Below the pieces are notes generated by a model that was given only the letters and a program-made list of their open reading frames with translations, was not told where the DNA came from and did not search any database. Made by a program: the position numbers and the translations under genes. From NCBI RefSeq assembly GCF_021343995.1, contig NZ_JAJTTE010000035.1, positions 17,749-81,748 of the forward strand: 64,000 nucleotides of DNA, given 5' to 3'. Each line of letters begins with the position of its first letter. Within the stretch, counting starts at the first letter, position 1. Positions 27,301 through 36,524 of the stretch are shown here, piece by piece. Source of the stretch: Pseudonocardia terrae. Lineage in GTDB: Bacteria; Actinomycetota; Actinomycetes; Mycobacteriales; Pseudonocardiaceae.

Positions 27301-28956
27301 CTACTGTCCGACCGGCAGCAGGACCTGCTGCCCGTCCCGGAGCCCCGACACGACCTCCGTGCGGTCCGCACCGACGACGCCGGGCTGGAACGGCACCGTC
27401 CGCGGGTCGCCACCGTCGACCACGGTGACCTCGCTCTGCCCGTCCTGGGTGCGCACGGCCTGTGTCGGCACGGTCAGCACGGGCGGGGTCTCGCTGGTGA
27501 CGACCTGCGCGGTCGCCGTCTGCCCCGCCCGCAGCCTGGGATCGACCCCGGTCAGCGCGACGGTGACGTAGTAGCTGATCACGCCCGCGATCGCGGTGCC
27601 GGTCGGGGCGACCGCGACGACGGTGCCGGGCATCGTGAGGTCCGGGATCGCGTCGAAGGTGACGTCCACGCGCTGGTTCGGGGCGATCGAGGCCGCGTCG
27701 GACTCGTTGAACGGGACCACGACCTGGAACCGGTTCACGTCCGTGAGCACGAGGAACTGCGTGCCGCCGGGCCGCGTCGGCGAGGCCGCGCCCGCGGCGG
27801 CCGCGCTGCCGGCGGTCGTCCCGCCGCCGGCGCCGGGGATCGTCGCGTCGGTGCCGGGCGCGAGCGCGCCGACGCCCGAGCTGGGGGCGACGAACTCGCC
27901 GACGGTGCCGTTGAGCACCGAGACCGTGCCGCCGACCGGGGAACGCAGCGTGGTGTCGTCGAGGTCCCGCTGGGCCGACTCGACCTGCGAGCGCGCGGCC
28001 GCGACGAGCGCCTGCTGCTGGTCGATGGCGTGCGGGCGGTCCGAGCCTGCGGTGGCCAGGGTGTTCCGGGCGGTCACCACGCCCTGCTCGGCGTTCTGGA
28101 CCGAGACGTCGCCGGCCGCCTTGTCGACGTCCCGCTTCTGCACGGCGGAGTCGACCGCGCCCTGGTCGGCGACCACCTTCTGCTTCGCCGCGGTGTAGGC
28201 CTGCTGCGCGGCGCCGCAGGCGGTGGGGTCGCTGGTCCGGGCGGTCCGGGCGAGCCCCTGGGACATGGGCAGGAGCCCCGTCGACCCCGACGGCGAGCCC
28301 TCGGTCGCCGCGGCGGTGCCCGTGCCGGTGCCGGACCCGGTGCTCGTCGCGGCGGCCTGGTCCGGCGCGCTCTCGGGCGAGGAGCAGGCCCGGTTCCGCG
28401 CGTCCCGCGCCTGGTCCTGGGCGTGCTCGTCGACGTCGAGCTGGCGGCGGGCGTTGTCGATGGCGACCTCGTCGGCCTTCACCGTGGCGTCGGCCTGCGT
28501 CCGGACGGCGTCGGCGATCCGCTGCGCCTGGTCCAGCGAGTCCTGCGCACCGCCGACGGCCGGTGAGTCCACCAGCTCGTCGAGCACCGCCTGCTGGGAC
28601 TGCAGCTGCGCCTGCTGGGCGGCGAGGGCCCGGCGGGCCTCGAAGTCGTCGACGCTCGCGAGCGGCTGCCCCGGCTCGACGCGGTCGCCCACCTTGACCA
28701 GCAGCGACGTCAGCCGGCCGCCCTTGGGGAAGCCGAGGTTCTGCTCGGTGATCGCGCTGAGCGAGCCGGGCGCGGACACGCCGGTGGACACCGAGGCGCG
28801 TTCGACCCGCGCCGTCCTCGGCGTCGGAGGTGCGGCCGCGGTGCACCCGGCGACCACCCCGGCGATGGTGAGGGCACCGACGGCGCCGGCCAGCACCCGG
28901 GGCGACAGATCCGGGACGCGGAAGGACCGTCCGGCAAGGCGGTGACGGGCGACCAT
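27301..28956 (-). CDS. HlyD/RND-type periplasmic adaptor lipoprotein
   Basis: A 551-aa protein with a lipoprotein-type signal (VVAGC near residue 38). A biotinyl-lipoyl-like half-motif (LLVKVGDRVEPGQPLASVDD) opens the hairpin domain. A long helical, Gln/Ala-rich region and a second lipoyl half (LRSPVGGTVSVLNGTVGEFV) follow, then a beta-barrel and a MacA-like C-terminal domain. Low-complexity Ser/Thr/Gly segments interrupt the helices. First gene of a two-gene adaptor operon; it presumably assists the convergent DHA2 pump. Confidence 0.85.
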   Translation of the reverse strand: MVARHRLAGRSFRVPDLSPRVLAGAVGALTIAGVVAGCTAAAPPTPRTARVERASVSTGVSAPGSLSAITEQNLGFPKGGRLTSLLVKVGDRVEPGQPLASVDDFEARRALAAQQAQLQSQQAVLDELVDSPAVGGAQDSLDQAQRIADAVRTQADATVKADEVAIDNARRQLDVDEHAQDQARDARNRACSSPESAPDQAAATSTGSGTGTGTAAATEGSPSGSTGLLPMSQGLARTARTSDPTACGAAQQAYTAAKQKVVADQGAVDSAVQKRDVDKAAGDVSVQNAEQGVVTARNTLATAGSDRPHAIDQQQALVAAARSQVESAQRDLDDTTLRSPVGGTVSVLNGTVGEFVAPSSGVGALAPGTDATIPGAGGGTTAGSAAAAGAASPTRPGGTQFLVLTDVNRFQVVVPFNESDAASIAPNQRVDVTFDAIPDLTMPGTVVAVAPTGTAIAGVISYYVTVALTGVDPRLRAGQTATAQVVTSETPPVLTVPTQAVRTQDGQSEVTVVDGGDPRTVPFQPGVVGADRTEVVSGLRDGQQVLLPVGQ

Positions 28957-29021
28957 GCGACTCCTTCCGCCGCGACTGCTCCACCCGGGGGAACGATGCG
29001 GGCGCGGCAGAGACCGTCCGT

Positions 29022-29046
29022 GGTGGACATCGGGGATGCGTCCACC
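29022..29046. promoter_or_regulatory. inverted repeat GGTGGAC-N11-GTCCACC upstream of the adaptor operon
   Basis: Seven-base perfect arms at 29022-29028 and 29040-29046, centred about 78 bp before the adaptor start at 28956 and within its likely promoter. The spacing of half-sites (18 bp centre to centre) suits a dimeric repressor. No regulator gene is adjacent, so the factor is unknown. Confidence 0.4.
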
Positions 29047-29226
29047 GTGTGGAGCAAGCTAGACCATTGCGGACCGAAACCGAGACAGGGGTCACGCACC
29101 GACGGGTGAGGTGCTCCCACACCCCACCACACACGCGGAAGTCGTCCGCCGAGGGTGAGCCGCCGGGCGTCGACCCTGCCTAGCGTCCCGCACGGTGAGC
29201 CCTTCCGACGGGAGAGTGGTGGAACG

Positions 29227-29676
29227 ATGCCGGATCAGACGACCGTGGGACCGATCGACTTCGTACTCCTCGAGTTCCCCGACGACGCCGACACGAAGGC
29301 CTGCGGCGACGCGCTCATGGACCTGGTCCGGCGCGGCATCGTCCGGCTCTACGACCTCACGGTGATCCGCAAGGCCGCCGACGGGTCGTACTCGGGCATC
29401 GACCTCACCGACGTCACCTCCGCGGGGATCGGCGGGTTCACCGCGTTCGAGGGCGCTCAGTCGGGGCTCATCCACGACGACGACGTGCGGGCGGTCGCCG
29501 AGCTGATGCGGCCGGGCACGACGGCGGCGCTCCTCCTGTTCGAGAACACGTGGGCCGCGCCGCTGGTCGGGGCCGTGCTCGACGCCGGCGGCGAGCTCGT
29601 CGCCAGCCAGCGGATCGCGGCGCCGGACGTGCTCCAGGCCGTGGAGCGGCTCGAGGCCGTGGCCGGACAGAGCTGA
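29227..29676 (+). CDS. DUF6325 family protein
   Basis: A 149-aa acidic protein starting MPDQTTVGPIDFVLLEFPDD. It has an alternating alpha/beta pattern and a C-terminal AAPDVLQAVERLEA helix. Members of this family are usually followed by a small SHOCT-domain gene, as here (10 bases downstream), so both form an operon. GGAGAGTGG precedes the ATG. The function is unknown; a stress- or membrane-associated role has been assumed for the pair only from context. Confidence 0.82.
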   Translation: MPDQTTVGPIDFVLLEFPDDADTKACGDALMDLVRRGIVRLYDLTVIRKAADGSYSGIDLTDVTSAGIGGFTAFEGAQSGLIHDDDVRAVAELMRPGTTAALLLFENTWAAPLVGAVLDAGGELVASQRIAAPDVLQAVERLEAVAGQS

Positions 29677-29686
29677 GGGAGGACAG

Positions 29687-30007
29687 ATGCCAGGTCTGTT
29701 GCGCGGGATCGCCCGCACCGCGATCATCGCCGGCACCGCGTCGTCGGTGGCCGGCCGGGTCCAGCGCCACCAGGCGCGCAAGTTCGCCGATCGGGACGCG
29801 GAGACCGCGGCCGACCGCGAGCGGGCCTACGAGGAGCAGATGGCGCCGCAGGGTGGCTACGGCGAGCCCGCTCCCCCGCCGCCGGCTCCGGCCGCGACCG
29901 GCCAGGCCGACATGATCTCGCAGCTCAAGCAGCTCGCCGAGCTTCGGGACCAGGGCATCCTCACCGACGACGAGTTCGCCGCCCAGAAGGCGAAGATCCT
30001 CGGCTGA
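29687..30007 (+). CDS. SHOCT-domain protein
   Basis: A 106-aa protein. The N-terminus (residues 1-25) is hydrophobic with small residues and may associate with membrane. The middle is charged and Pro-rich. The last 30 residues are a SHOCT domain (ISQLKQLAELRDQGILTDDEF and AQKAKILG), a short oligomerisation helix pair. It lies in an operon with the DUF6325 gene and is followed by a strong terminator hairpin. Confidence 0.88.
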   Translation: MPGLLRGIARTAIIAGTASSVAGRVQRHQARKFADRDAETAADRERAYEEQMAPQGGYGEPAPPPPAPAATGQADMISQLKQLAELRDQGILTDDEFAAQKAKILG

Positions 30008-30026
30008 CGGGACGAGCGACGCGACG

Positions 30027-30055
30027 AGAGCCCCCGGGTGCGCCCCGGGGGCTCT
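30027..30055 (+). terminator. intrinsic-type terminator after the SHOCT gene
   Basis: A 12-bp perfect stem (30027-30038 with 30044-30055, AGAGCCCCCGGG on the left) with a 5-base loop, 20 bases after the stop codon. No clear U-run follows, as is usual in this group. Confidence 0.75.
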
Positions 30056-30168
30056 GTCGTGCGCCGACCGACGACGCGACCGGGCGTGCGCAGGACGGCG
30101 GAAGCGCGACCGGTTCCCTCAGCACGTGAAGAGTGCTCCGGGAAAGCAGGATCACCCGGACTCCATTA

Positions 30169-30198
30169 TTGCACAGGAAAGTGCCGAGGAGTTATTCT
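30169..30198 (+). promoter_or_regulatory. promoter of helR giving a leaderless transcript
   Basis: TTGCAC (30169-30174) and TATTCT (30193-30198) are separated by 18 bp and lie in an unusually AT-rich patch (about 30150-30250). The expected transcription start (about 30204-30205) coincides with the GTG at 30204. No ribosome-binding site would then be needed. No rifamycin-associated-element-like repeat (GGGGCTTGC type) is visible. Confidence 0.5.
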
Positions 30199-30203
30199 GA
30201 CGG

Positions 30204-32516
30204 GTGCACTCAGAGACGGAATCCGTACCTCTACATATTCATTCTAGCACGAATGGGGAGGGCGTGGAAAGTCCCGCTGTCGCGGACGAAGTGTCCGCGG
30301 AGACCGGCCGGATCCGCCGGCTGCACGGGTTGCTCGGCGCGGAGCTCGCCGCGGCCTCGGACCGGGCGCGGGGCTCGCTGGCCGCGGAGACGGGCGGCGA
30401 GCTCAGCGCCCGCTACGAGCGGGACGTGTCCGTGCACCGCTGGTCGGAGCGGGTCCACGCGCTGACCGCCGCCCGCTCGGGCCTGTGTTTCGGCCGGCTC
30501 GACCACACCGACGGGACGACGACCTACGTCGGCCGCATCGGGCTCACCGATCCCGAGGACGGCGAGAGCGCGCTCACGGACTGGCGTGCGCCGGCCGCCC
30601 GGCCGTTCTACTGCGCGACCCTTGCCACGCCTCTCGGCGTGACCCGGCGACGCCATTTCCAGCTCGCCGGAATCGCGCCGGACGAGCGCGTCACGGCATT
30701 CCACGACGACGTACTGAACGGTGACGCCGATTCCGGATCCGCGTCGGATCCGGCACTGCTCGCCGCGCTGAAGGCACCGCGCGGCTCGACGATGCGCGAC
30801 ATCGTCTCCACGATCCAGGCCGAGCAGGACGCGATCATCCGGCTGCCGCTCTCCGGCGCCGTCGTGATCGAGGGCGGGCCGGGCACCGGGAAGACCGCGG
30901 TCGCGCTGCACCGTGCCGCCTACCTGCTCTACGCCCACCGCGAGCGGCTCGCCCGCAGCGGCGTGCTCGTCGTCGGGCCCAGCGCCGGGTTCGTGCGCTA
31001 CGTCGGGGGCGTGCTGCCCGCGCTGGGCGAGTCGGCGGTCGTGTTCACCACCCCGGGCCGGCTGGCGCAGGGCGTGGTCGCGACCGCCGTCGACCCCGAC
31101 GAGGTGGCCCGCACCAAGGGCGACCTGGCGATGCTCGACGTGCTGCGCCACGCCGTCGCCGACCGGCAACGGCTGCCCGCGGCGCCGATCGCGATCGAGC
31201 TCGAGGACGTGACCGTCGAGATCGACCGGGCGACGGCGGCCGAGGCCCGCCGGCGGGCCCGGGGCACCGGCCTGCCGCACAACGCCGCCCGGACGACGTT
31301 CCGGGACGCGCTCGGTGGCCTGCTCGTCCAGCAGGGCCTGGAGAAGCTCGACCGGCACCTGGAGGACCCGCCCGAACTCGCGGAGCTCCTCCGCGACCTC
31401 GACATCCCGGAGATCGAGCCCGCGGGCGCGGCGGAGGTGACGGCCGAGATGCGCGCCGAGCTGCGGGACGACCTGCGCGCGAACCTCGACTTCCACGCCG
31501 CCGTCGAGGAGCTCTGGCCGGTGCTCACGCCGGAGCAGGCGCTCGGCGAGCTGTACGCCTGCCCGGAGCGGCTGGCCTCGGCGGGCGAGGGACTCGACGG
31601 ACCCGGCGGGCTCGGCGACCTCACGGGGCTGCACCGCCCCGAGGGTGCGGCGTGGACGGTGGCCGACGCGCCGCTGCTCGACGAGCTCGCCGAGCTGCTC
31701 GGGCCGCCGCCCGGTGACCGGCCCGGGCCGGGCGACCCTGACAGCCGCTACGCCGCGGAGGTGCTCAGCATCCTGGAGTCGGCCGACCGCCGGATCGCCG
31801 GCGAGGACCCGGACGAGCTGCGCCCGACCGACTTCGTCACCGCCGACGTCCTCGCCGCCCGGCAGGTGCCCGGACACCTCGCGAGCGTCGCCGAGCGGGC
31901 GGCCACCGACCGGGACTGGCGCTACGGCCATCTCGTCGTCGACGAGGCACAGGAGCTGTCCGCCATGGACTGGCACGTCCTGCTGCGGCGCTGCCCGTCG
32001 CGTTCGGTCACCGCGGTCGGCGACCTCGCGCAGCGCAGCGCCCCCGCCGGGGCACGGGCGTGGGCGGACGTGCTCGGCCCGCACCTCGGCTCCCGGTGGA
32101 CCTACCGGACGCTCACGGTGAACTACCGGACGCCGAGCGAGATCATGGCCCTGGCCGCCGGCGTCCTGGCCGAGTTCGCCCCCGACCGACAGCCGCCCGA
32201 GTCGGTGCGGTCGACGGGTGAGGAGCCGTGGCAGCGCACCGTGCCCGCGGCCGAGCTCGGGGCCGAGCTGCACACGGCGGTCGAGGCGGAGGCGGCCGAG
32301 CTGGGGCGCGGGACGCTCGCGGTGATCGCGGCCGACGTCGAGGGACTCGCCGGGCTCCCCGCCGAGGTGCACACCCCGGTGTCGGCGAAGGGGCTGGAGT
32401 TCGACGTCGTGGTGATCGTCGATCCGGACGGCATCCGGGCCCGTCACCCCGCCGATCTCTACGTGTCGATCACCCGTGCCACCCGGCGGCTCGGGCTGCT
32501 GCACGTGGAGCGATGA
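30204..32516 (+). CDS. helR: HelR-type RNA polymerase recycling motor ATPase (HelD-like helicase)
   Basis: A 770-aa SF1-type ATPase. It has an N-terminal coiled arm, a HelD-type region (TYVGRIGLTDPEDGESALTDWRAPAARPFY), Walker A GGPGTGKTAVALH, Walker B VVDEAQELS, motif TVNYRTPSEI and the C-terminal PVSAKGLEFDVVVIVDP/VSITRATRRLGLLHV. HelD-class proteins pull stalled RNA polymerase off DNA. The actinobacterial HelR branch also displaces rifamycins and gives tolerance to them. GTG 30204 fits a leaderless message. GTG 30264, with GGGGAGG only two bases upstream, is an alternative start. The first 20 residues are encoded by atypical AT-rich sequence. Confidence 0.88.
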   Translation: MHSETESVPLHIHSSTNGEGVESPAVADEVSAETGRIRRLHGLLGAELAAASDRARGSLAAETGGELSARYERDVSVHRWSERVHALTAARSGLCFGRLDHTDGTTTYVGRIGLTDPEDGESALTDWRAPAARPFYCATLATPLGVTRRRHFQLAGIAPDERVTAFHDDVLNGDADSGSASDPALLAALKAPRGSTMRDIVSTIQAEQDAIIRLPLSGAVVIEGGPGTGKTAVALHRAAYLLYAHRERLARSGVLVVGPSAGFVRYVGGVLPALGESAVVFTTPGRLAQGVVATAVDPDEVARTKGDLAMLDVLRHAVADRQRLPAAPIAIELEDVTVEIDRATAAEARRRARGTGLPHNAARTTFRDALGGLLVQQGLEKLDRHLEDPPELAELLRDLDIPEIEPAGAAEVTAEMRAELRDDLRANLDFHAAVEELWPVLTPEQALGELYACPERLASAGEGLDGPGGLGDLTGLHRPEGAAWTVADAPLLDELAELLGPPPGDRPGPGDPDSRYAAEVLSILESADRRIAGEDPDELRPTDFVTADVLAARQVPGHLASVAERAATDRDWRYGHLVVDEAQELSAMDWHVLLRRCPSRSVTAVGDLAQRSAPAGARAWADVLGPHLGSRWTYRTLTVNYRTPSEIMALAAGVLAEFAPDRQPPESVRSTGEEPWQRTVPAAELGAELHTAVEAEAAELGRGTLAVIAADVEGLAGLPAEVHTPVSAKGLEFDVVVIVDPDGIRARHPADLYVSITRATRRLGLLHVER

Positions 32517-32570
32517 GACGCGGGCGTCCGGTCCCGGCACCGGGAGCGTGACGTCGGGCAGCTCCAGCCC

Positions 32571-32606
32571 CGACACCTCTGCATCACGGGTGGTGCAGAG
32601 GTGTCG
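32571..32606. terminator. bidirectional terminator between helR and the phosphodiesterase gene
   Basis: A 13-bp perfect inverted repeat: 32571-32583 and 32594-32606, arm CGACACCTCTGCA, 10-base loop. It lies 54 bases after the helR stop and overlaps the last codons and stop (32584) of the convergent minus-strand gene, so it can end both transcripts. Confidence 0.8.
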
Positions 32607-34707
32607 CCGGCACCGCCCGCCGCGCACCGCACCGCTCGAGCCACCGCACGAGCTGCCGGTGGACGGCGTCGGCCCCGTACAGCAGCGCCTCGCCCTCGAC
32701 CGTCCGGTCGAGGAGGTCGGCGTCCAGCGGCCAGTCCGCGGGGTGGACGAGCACGGCGTCGTTCTGCCACCCGCCGAGGCCGCCGTGGCACCCGACGAGC
32801 TCCTCGAAGGCGTGCACCTCGTCGGTGCGCGGGTCGACCGTGGAGTGGACGTAGAGGTCGGGGCAGGAGCCCATGACGGCGACGCGCGCCAGGTCGGCCG
32901 CGGCCCGGGGGCCGAACCCGGCCAGCGGGTCCCGGCCCTCGACGACGCCCTCGAGGAGCACCCGCACGCCGTCCGGACCGACGACCAGCGGGCCGCGCGC
33001 GCTGTCCACCACGACGAACGCCACCCCGGGCTCGGAAAGCAGGCCGGGGACCAACGCCGGGAACCGACGGTCCAGGTCCTCGATCGGTACGCGCCCCGGC
33101 AGTCCGGGGAACCAGACGAGCCCGAGGTTGCCCGAACCCACGACGACAAGCTCCGGCCGCTCACCGGACGCCGTGTCCGGCGTTCCGCGCTGCGGTCCGA
33201 CGACCACCCCCGTGCCGCCGGAACCCGGCGGCCCGTCAGCCCGCCCCGCCCCCGGCCGGACGGCCGACAGGACCTCGGCGAGCATCGCGTTGAGCGGCCC
33301 CCACACCTCGACGTCACCGGTGTCGACCAGCGTCGCGGCCCCGGCCGCGTCGGTGTGCTCCCGGACCGCCTCCTCCAGGCCGCGCCCGGTCAGCTGGCGG
33401 AACGTCGGCCCCTGGCTCTGACCGTGGTCCGACAGGACCACGAAGCGGTACTCGCGCGGCGCGGCCGCCGCCACCTTCTCGAGGGTGCCGAGGACACCGT
33501 CGACGCCGGCCAGCGCGGCGAGCGCCTCGGGCCGGGCGACGCCGGCGTGGTGGGCGATCTCGTCGTAGTCGACGAGGTCGACGAAGACCACCGAGACCCC
33601 GGCGATCATGTGCTCGGCCACCAGGGCGACGTTGAGGTCGCGCAACAGGACGTTGGTCAGCCCGCGCAGGGCCACATAGGCGCCGCGCCTGCGGACCCGC
33701 GGCTCGATCCCCCGCAGGCGCTGCCGTCGGCGCTGGTGCAGCTCCTTGACCATCTCGCCGACCGTCCGCACCAGTGCCTGGGGGAACACGAACGGGCTGG
33801 CGAAGAAGCCGACGTAGCCGCGGCCCGGGCCGAGGCCGCCGCGGCCGGTGATGCGGCTCATCGTCATGAACGCGGTCGGGGCGTCCCCGCTGAAGATGTT
33901 CGACACGCTCACGCCGCCGTCGGCCAGCAGCCCGCGCCCGTCCGACAGCCGCTCCTCGACGACGGCCGCGTCCGCGGGGCGGTTCGCGACGAGCAGCCGC
34001 CCCGTGTCCTTCTCGTACCAGCGGAAGGCCGGGATGCCGTCGCTGGTGCCGTGCAGCAGGGCCGCCTGGCTCGCCGGCGTCGTCGACGGGACCTGTGCCC
34101 ACCACCGGACCGCGTCGTGCCCGCCGGAACGCACCCAGCGGGCCAGGGTCGGCAGGACGCCCGAGACGATCCCGTGCTGCAGCAACGGGAACGGCAGACC
34201 GTCCACCTGCACCACGACGACGCCGACGGGCGAGGCCCCGGGGTCCGCGCCGGTCCGCGGGGTGCGGCGCCGTCGTCGCTCGCCGCGGCGGATCAGGTTC
34301 GCGACGAGATAGGTGTTGTCGGTGGCACCGAGCAGCCAGCGGGTCACGACCGAGACCACGGCGACGACCACCAGCGTCGCCACCGTGGCGCCGAGGGAGG
34401 CCACGGCGGCCGAGGGCACCGCGAGGAGCGCGAGCTCGACCACGGCGACCTGGACGACCACCCCCAGCAGGAGCGCGGTCACGGCACCCGCCCGCCGGAC
34501 CAGGGCCCGCAGCGCCGGCCGCACCAGCAAGTCCACCACGGCCATCACGGCGGCGACCACGAACGCCGTCCACCACGGCGAGAGGGACAGCCCGTCGAGC
34601 ACCCACGCCGCGACGAGCAGGGCCACGCCGGTGGCGACGAGCCCGATCAGGCCGTCCCGGACGTCGCGGCCGCTCGCGCGCAGGCTCGGGCCCGCGTGCG
34701 TGTCCAT
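32584..34707 (-). CDS. membrane-anchored alkaline-phosphatase-superfamily (nucleotide pyrophosphatase/phosphodiesterase-like) protein
   Basis: A 707-aa protein in two parts. Residues 1-130 hold about four membrane helices resembling the phage-holin/DUF4233-like block. Residues 155-707 form an extracytoplasmic or cytoplasmic alkaline-phosphatase-type domain with QVDGLPFPLLQHG (metal Asp), VPSTTPASQAALLHG (nucleophile Thr in STTPAS), VDLVDYDEIAHHAG and VLSDHGQSQGP (metal Asp/His). This is the standard metal ligand order. The substrate is unknown, with phosphodiesters or phospholipid headgroups possible. It is a monocistronic gene between two plus-strand genes. Confidence 0.82.
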   Translation of the reverse strand: MDTHAGPSLRASGRDVRDGLIGLVATGVALLVAAWVLDGLSLSPWWTAFVVAAVMAVVDLLVRPALRALVRRAGAVTALLLGVVVQVAVVELALLAVPSAAVASLGATVATLVVVAVVSVVTRWLLGATDNTYLVANLIRRGERRRRRTPRTGADPGASPVGVVVVQVDGLPFPLLQHGIVSGVLPTLARWVRSGGHDAVRWWAQVPSTTPASQAALLHGTSDGIPAFRWYEKDTGRLLVANRPADAAVVEERLSDGRGLLADGGVSVSNIFSGDAPTAFMTMSRITGRGGLGPGRGYVGFFASPFVFPQALVRTVGEMVKELHQRRRQRLRGIEPRVRRRGAYVALRGLTNVLLRDLNVALVAEHMIAGVSVVFVDLVDYDEIAHHAGVARPEALAALAGVDGVLGTLEKVAAAAPREYRFVVLSDHGQSQGPTFRQLTGRGLEEAVREHTDAAGAATLVDTGDVEVWGPLNAMLAEVLSAVRPGAGRADGPPGSGGTGVVVGPQRGTPDTASGERPELVVVGSGNLGLVWFPGLPGRVPIEDLDRRFPALVPGLLSEPGVAFVVVDSARGPLVVGPDGVRVLLEGVVEGRDPLAGFGPRAAADLARVAVMGSCPDLYVHSTVDPRTDEVHAFEELVGCHGGLGGWQNDAVLVHPADWPLDADLLDRTVEGEALLYGADAVHRQLVRWLERCGARRAVPATPLHHP

Positions 34708-34824
34708 CCCGGCATCGTGCCCGCAGGCGTCCGTCCGCGTCGACGAGCAGCGCGGCGCGGAGGCCTGGACACTGGCCCTGCGCGGGATGTCGGCCGGGCA
34801 CGCACGCCGCCGAGCCCGCGCACG

Positions 34825-34841
34825 TCACCCCGCGCGGGTGA
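34825..34841. promoter_or_regulatory. inverted repeat TCACCC-N5-GGGTGA between divergent genes
   Basis: Six-base perfect arms at 34825-34830 and 34836-34841 in the 197-bp gap between the divergent phosphodiesterase gene (start 34707) and the YihY gene (start 34905). It could be an operator for either. No other element was recognised in this gap. Confidence 0.3.
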
Positions 34842-34904
34842 TCGGTGTCGGCGAAGCGTTCGCGACCGTGGTCGACGCAACGCAGAACCGGGTGGGAGGC
34901 CACG

Positions 34905-35942
34905 GTGACCGACCAGCCGAACGTCCTGGCCCGTCTCGACCGGCTGCGCCGGGGTCAGCCGTGGCTCGACCACCTGGTGCGCGCCGGTGTGCGGTACACC
35001 GAACGGCACGGCAACCACTATGCGGCCGGGATCACCTACTTCAGCCTGCTGGCGCTGGTCCCCCTCGTCATGGTGGCGTTCGCCGTGGTGACGCTGGTGC
35101 TGGTCGCCGAGCCGGACCCCCTCGCGCGGCTACGGGCCCACATCGACGAGGCTCTCCCGGCGGCACTGAACGCGACGGTGAACTCGATCATCGACCAGGC
35201 CGTGGCGTCCGCCTCGACCGTCGGCGTGATCGGCATCCTCATCGCGACCTACACGGGGATGCGGTGGATGAGCAACCTGCGCGCCGCGCTGTCCGAGCAG
35301 TGGGGGCAACCGCCACGGGAGCCGCCGTTCCTGCGCCGCCTCGTGGTCGACCTCGCCGCGTTGCTCGGGCTGGGCCTGGCGGCGGCGGTGTCCTTCGGCA
35401 TCACCACCGCGGCGGGTTTCTTCGCCGGGCGGGTCCTGGAGTTCCTCGGACTGGCCGAGCACGGGTGGGCCCGCGTGCTCCTCACCGTGCTCGGCATCGT
35501 CCTGAGCCTGATCGCCGACTGGCTGCTGTTCCTCTGGATCTACGCGCGGCTGCCCCGCGAGCGGTTCAGCTGGCGCATCGCCGGACGGGCAGCGGTCGGC
35601 GCGGCCGTCGGCCTCGAGCTCATCAAGCAGGGGATGGTGGTGTACCTGGCGGTCGTGACCCGGAGCCCGACCGGGGCCGCGTTCGGCCCGATCCTCGGCC
35701 TCATGGTCTTCATGTACACGGTGTCCCGCTTCCTGATCTTCATCGCCGCCTGGACGGCGACGGACCGCGAGAACCAGGTCGAACGCCCTCCGCCCCCACC
35801 CGAACCCGCGGTGATCCGGCCGGAGGTCCAGGTCCGCCGAGGCCTCGGGACGGCCGCCGGCGCCGGCCTGGCCGGGGTCGCGGCGCTGGCCGGCCTCGTC
35901 TGCGGCAGCCTGCTGACCCGTCGCGGACAGGAGGGACGGTGA
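34905..35942 (+). CDS. YihY/BrkB family inner-membrane protein
   Basis: A 345-aa protein. GTG 34905 follows GGGAGG by seven bases, and an upstream frame start was rejected. Six membrane helices begin with the family motif RHGNHYAAGITYFSLLALVPLVMV. The typical extracellular DEALPAALNATVNSII and the C-terminal GAAFGPILGLMVFMYTVSRF are present. A Pro-rich cytoplasmic tail ends the protein. Family members were once called ribonuclease BN in error, and the function is unknown. Its 3' end abuts the TiaS-like remnant on the other strand. Confidence 0.88.
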   Translation: MTDQPNVLARLDRLRRGQPWLDHLVRAGVRYTERHGNHYAAGITYFSLLALVPLVMVAFAVVTLVLVAEPDPLARLRAHIDEALPAALNATVNSIIDQAVASASTVGVIGILIATYTGMRWMSNLRAALSEQWGQPPREPPFLRRLVVDLAALLGLGLAAAVSFGITTAAGFFAGRVLEFLGLAEHGWARVLLTVLGIVLSLIADWLLFLWIYARLPRERFSWRIAGRAAVGAAVGLELIKQGMVVYLAVVTRSPTGAAFGPILGLMVFMYTVSRFLIFIAAWTATDRENQVERPPPPPEPAVIRPEVQVRRGLGTAAGAGLAGVAALAGLVCGSLLTRRGQEGR

Positions 35943-36524
35943 CGGGCGGAGGTCCCGCGCCGGACGACTCCCCGACGTCAGTGCGCGTGGACCCGGTAGC
36001 GGGGCGCGAGCGCCATCCGCTCGGCGTGTGCTCCAGCAGCAGGACGGCCCGTCCTCGGTCCCGCCGTGCCCCGACAGGTGCACCCCGGCCGCATCGGCCA
36101 GGGCCCGGGCGGCGCCGGCCTCGAGCACCTCGCTCTTCGCCGACCGTCCGAAGCCGATCAGCGCCTCCGCCTGAGCGAGGTCCCGCTCGGCCACCGCGAG
36201 CCCGGGATCGGAGCCGGCTGCGGAGCGTGTGGCGAGGAAGTCGCCCGCGACCTCGACGATCTGTGCGACGCTCGCGCCCGGGGCGCGCCGCCACGCGAGG
36301 CAGGCGCTGCTGTTGTGCGAGGTGAACGGGATCCGCGGGTCCCGGAGCAGTTGGTGGCGGGTCGCCCCGGCACAGCGGCCGAGTCCCCGGTCGGCCAGCT
36401 CGGTGATCAGCCGCTGCGCGAGCCAGCCCGTGCCGCGCGTGACCGGGGTGTCCGTGTCGTCGATCCCGATCAGCAGGTCGGCCTCGCGCACCGACGAGCC
36501 CGACGACCCCGACGGCGAGCCCAT
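35943..36524 (-). pseudogene. remnant of a TiaS-like (tRNA-Ile2 agmatinylcytidine synthetase-related) gene
   Basis: The first 145 residues are well preserved (LIGIDDTDTPVTRGTGWLAQ, then PRIPFTSHNSSACLAWR, AKSEVL, HLSGHGG). After GTEDG (about 36055) the frame breaks. A neighbouring frame carries GRAVLLLEHTPSGW, which I recognise as the far C-terminal part of the family, so roughly 50-60 residues between are deleted. No proper stop follows and the frame runs into the antisense of the YihY gene. ATG 36524 overlaps the stop of the upstream Mo-enzyme-like gene. Confidence 0.55.

Noticed and set aside
30100..30204. Search for a rifamycin-associated element before helR
   Set aside because: No GGGGCTTGC-type inverted repeat was found; only a weak TCCGG/CCGGA pair.
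30231..33317. Long minus-strand open frame across helR and the phosphodiesterase gene
   Set aside because: Antisense to helR, low complexity, no ribosome-binding site; only the 32584-34707 frame codes for a recognisable protein.
34741..34905. N-terminal extension of the YihY protein to 34845 or earlier
   Set aside because: The extension lacks hydrophobic or family sequence, and GGGAGG is spaced correctly for GTG 34905.
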